Shown piece after piece: positions 63,781 to 64,000 of a DNA stretch of 64,000 nt; within the stretch, counting starts at the first letter, position 1; the number at the start of each line of letters is the position of its first letter. This stretch comes from JABMPR01 sp964508765 (GTDB lineage: Bacteria; Fidelibacterota; UBA8477; JABMPR01), in contig CAZDVD010000006.1 in the NCBI GenBank assembly GCA_964508765.1, positions 53,452 through 117,451 on the forward strand, given 5' to 3'. A model generated the notes under the pieces. The model was not told the DNA's origin. It searched no databases and worked only from the letters and a program-made list of their open reading frames with translations. Both the position numbers and the translations under genes were made by a program.

Positions 63781-63945
63781 ACGAAGGCATAGAGCTGACT
63801 AACATGCAGGGGAGTGGTTGAGGAAAATGATGTTAAAGGATACAATTATCTTATCAAGCGAGTCTGTTTTGGGAAGAAGCGAAGGCCATGAAAAGTTGCA
63901 CTTTTCATGTGATGCACTCAAAAGTTTTACTTTTAAGGTGAACAG
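63781..63945 (+). repeat. Diverged repeat, copy 2
   Basis: This copy lies 47 bases after the CsgG-like stop. Compared with copy 1 it has about 30 extra bases in the second half, carrying a further hairpin CATGAAAAGT-TGC-ACTTTTCATG (63887-63909). The hairpin CTCAAAAGT-TTT-ACTTTT (63917-63934) is kept with one arm changed. It is followed by AGTGGACCCC, where copy 1 has GCGTAAGG. Confidence 0.8.
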
Positions 63946-63988
63946 AGAAGTGGACCCCATGCCTTGGACACATTTTCTTGAATCTTAG
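63827..63988 (+). CDS. Possible small protein in repeat copy 2
   Basis: The ATG-ATG at 63827 has TTGAGG a few bases upstream and opens 53 codons (MMLKDTIILSSESVLGRSEG onward to LKSFTFKVN and a tail ending HFLES). It is homologous with the copy 1 frame in its first and central parts. The tail runs into a different downstream sequence. The evidence for translation is frame conservation only. Confidence 0.3.
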   Translation: MMLKDTIILSSESVLGRSEGHEKLHFSCDALKSFTFKVNREVDPMPWTHFLES

Positions 63989-64000
63989 GTGTGAAGGTTC
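63947..64000. mobile_element. Possible insertion-sequence end at window edge
   Basis: AAGTGGACCCCATGCCTTGGACAC is reminiscent of IS3-family terminal repeats, which commonly pair GTGGACCCC with TTGGACA, and it starts where the repeat homology stops. No transposase is visible within the window. Weak call. Confidence 0.2.

Overview
The window is a gene-dense chromosomal segment (low-to-mid 40s % GC by eye) from a Gram-negative bacterium of the FCB group (Fibrobacteres-Chlorobi-Bacteroidetes), most like a Candidatus Marinimicrobia-type lineage. The placement is inferred from several traits. IspG is the long form with a large insert. There is a PorV-like outer-membrane protein and a secreted protein ending in a YPNP-type sorting domain, both features of type IX secretion. 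There are also a GWxTD lipoprotein, a DUF4270-like lipoprotein beside an orphan GT5 domain, and many lipoproteins, barrels and propellers. No marker gene fixes the genus.

Layout. 1-7.5 kb: a cut-off exported protein, ispG, an Xaa-Pro aminopeptidase, a lipoprotein gene interrupted by one in-frame TGA that looks like a selenocysteine codon, tRNA-Gly(GCC), a TonB-domain protein, an XRE regulator, a Pcm-like methyltransferase and a double PspC protein. 7.5-16 kb: a propeller protein and a GWxTD lipoprotein, then a complete rod-shape operon (mreB-mreC-mreD-mrdA-rodA). 16-26.5 kb: a CpoB/YbgF-like lipoprotein, a GT5 N-domain protein, envelope proteins, rpiB-glyA-nrdR, an MlaF-like ATPase and a PorV-like barrel. 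26.5-34 kb: a degenerate M6 peptidase-like secreted protein, a 1040-residue HEFTH peptidase/propeller/barrel protein, and a BamD-like lipoprotein. 34-41 kb: nadD, a Ca2+/cation antiporter, a methyltransferase, ftsEX and hrcA-grpE-dnaJ. 41-47 kb: a ComEA-like helix-hairpin-helix protein, three unrecognised membrane or actin-fold-like proteins, then rsmD, coaD and an FmdB zinc ribbon. 47-60 kb: glgC-glgA, an EEP-family protein, a sodium:solute symporter with a small partner, mtaB, an OFA-type MFS carrier, malic enzyme, a DMT exporter and a phosphodiester glycosidase lipoprotein.

60.4-64 kb looks accessory. It holds a one-gene ABC-ATPase/TOPRIM (DUF4435-like) protein resembling fused PARIS or OLD-family defence proteins, and a CsgG-like exported protein. 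Each is followed on the same strand by a copy of a diverged 134-165 nt repeat carrying AAAAGT/ACTTTT hairpins and a small reading frame. The right edge may enter an insertion sequence.

The most notable observation is the probable selenoprotein at 3714-4853. A CGC motif conserved in its 5'-nucleotidase-like family reads Cys-Gly-UGA here, and the UGA is followed at the right distance by a stem-loop with a GGUCUU apical loop. Other second-look items are the accessory repeats, the ATPase-TOPRIM protein, the unrecognised 41-46 kb membrane cluster, a peptidase homologue with a lost HExxH, and a probable non-AUG start.
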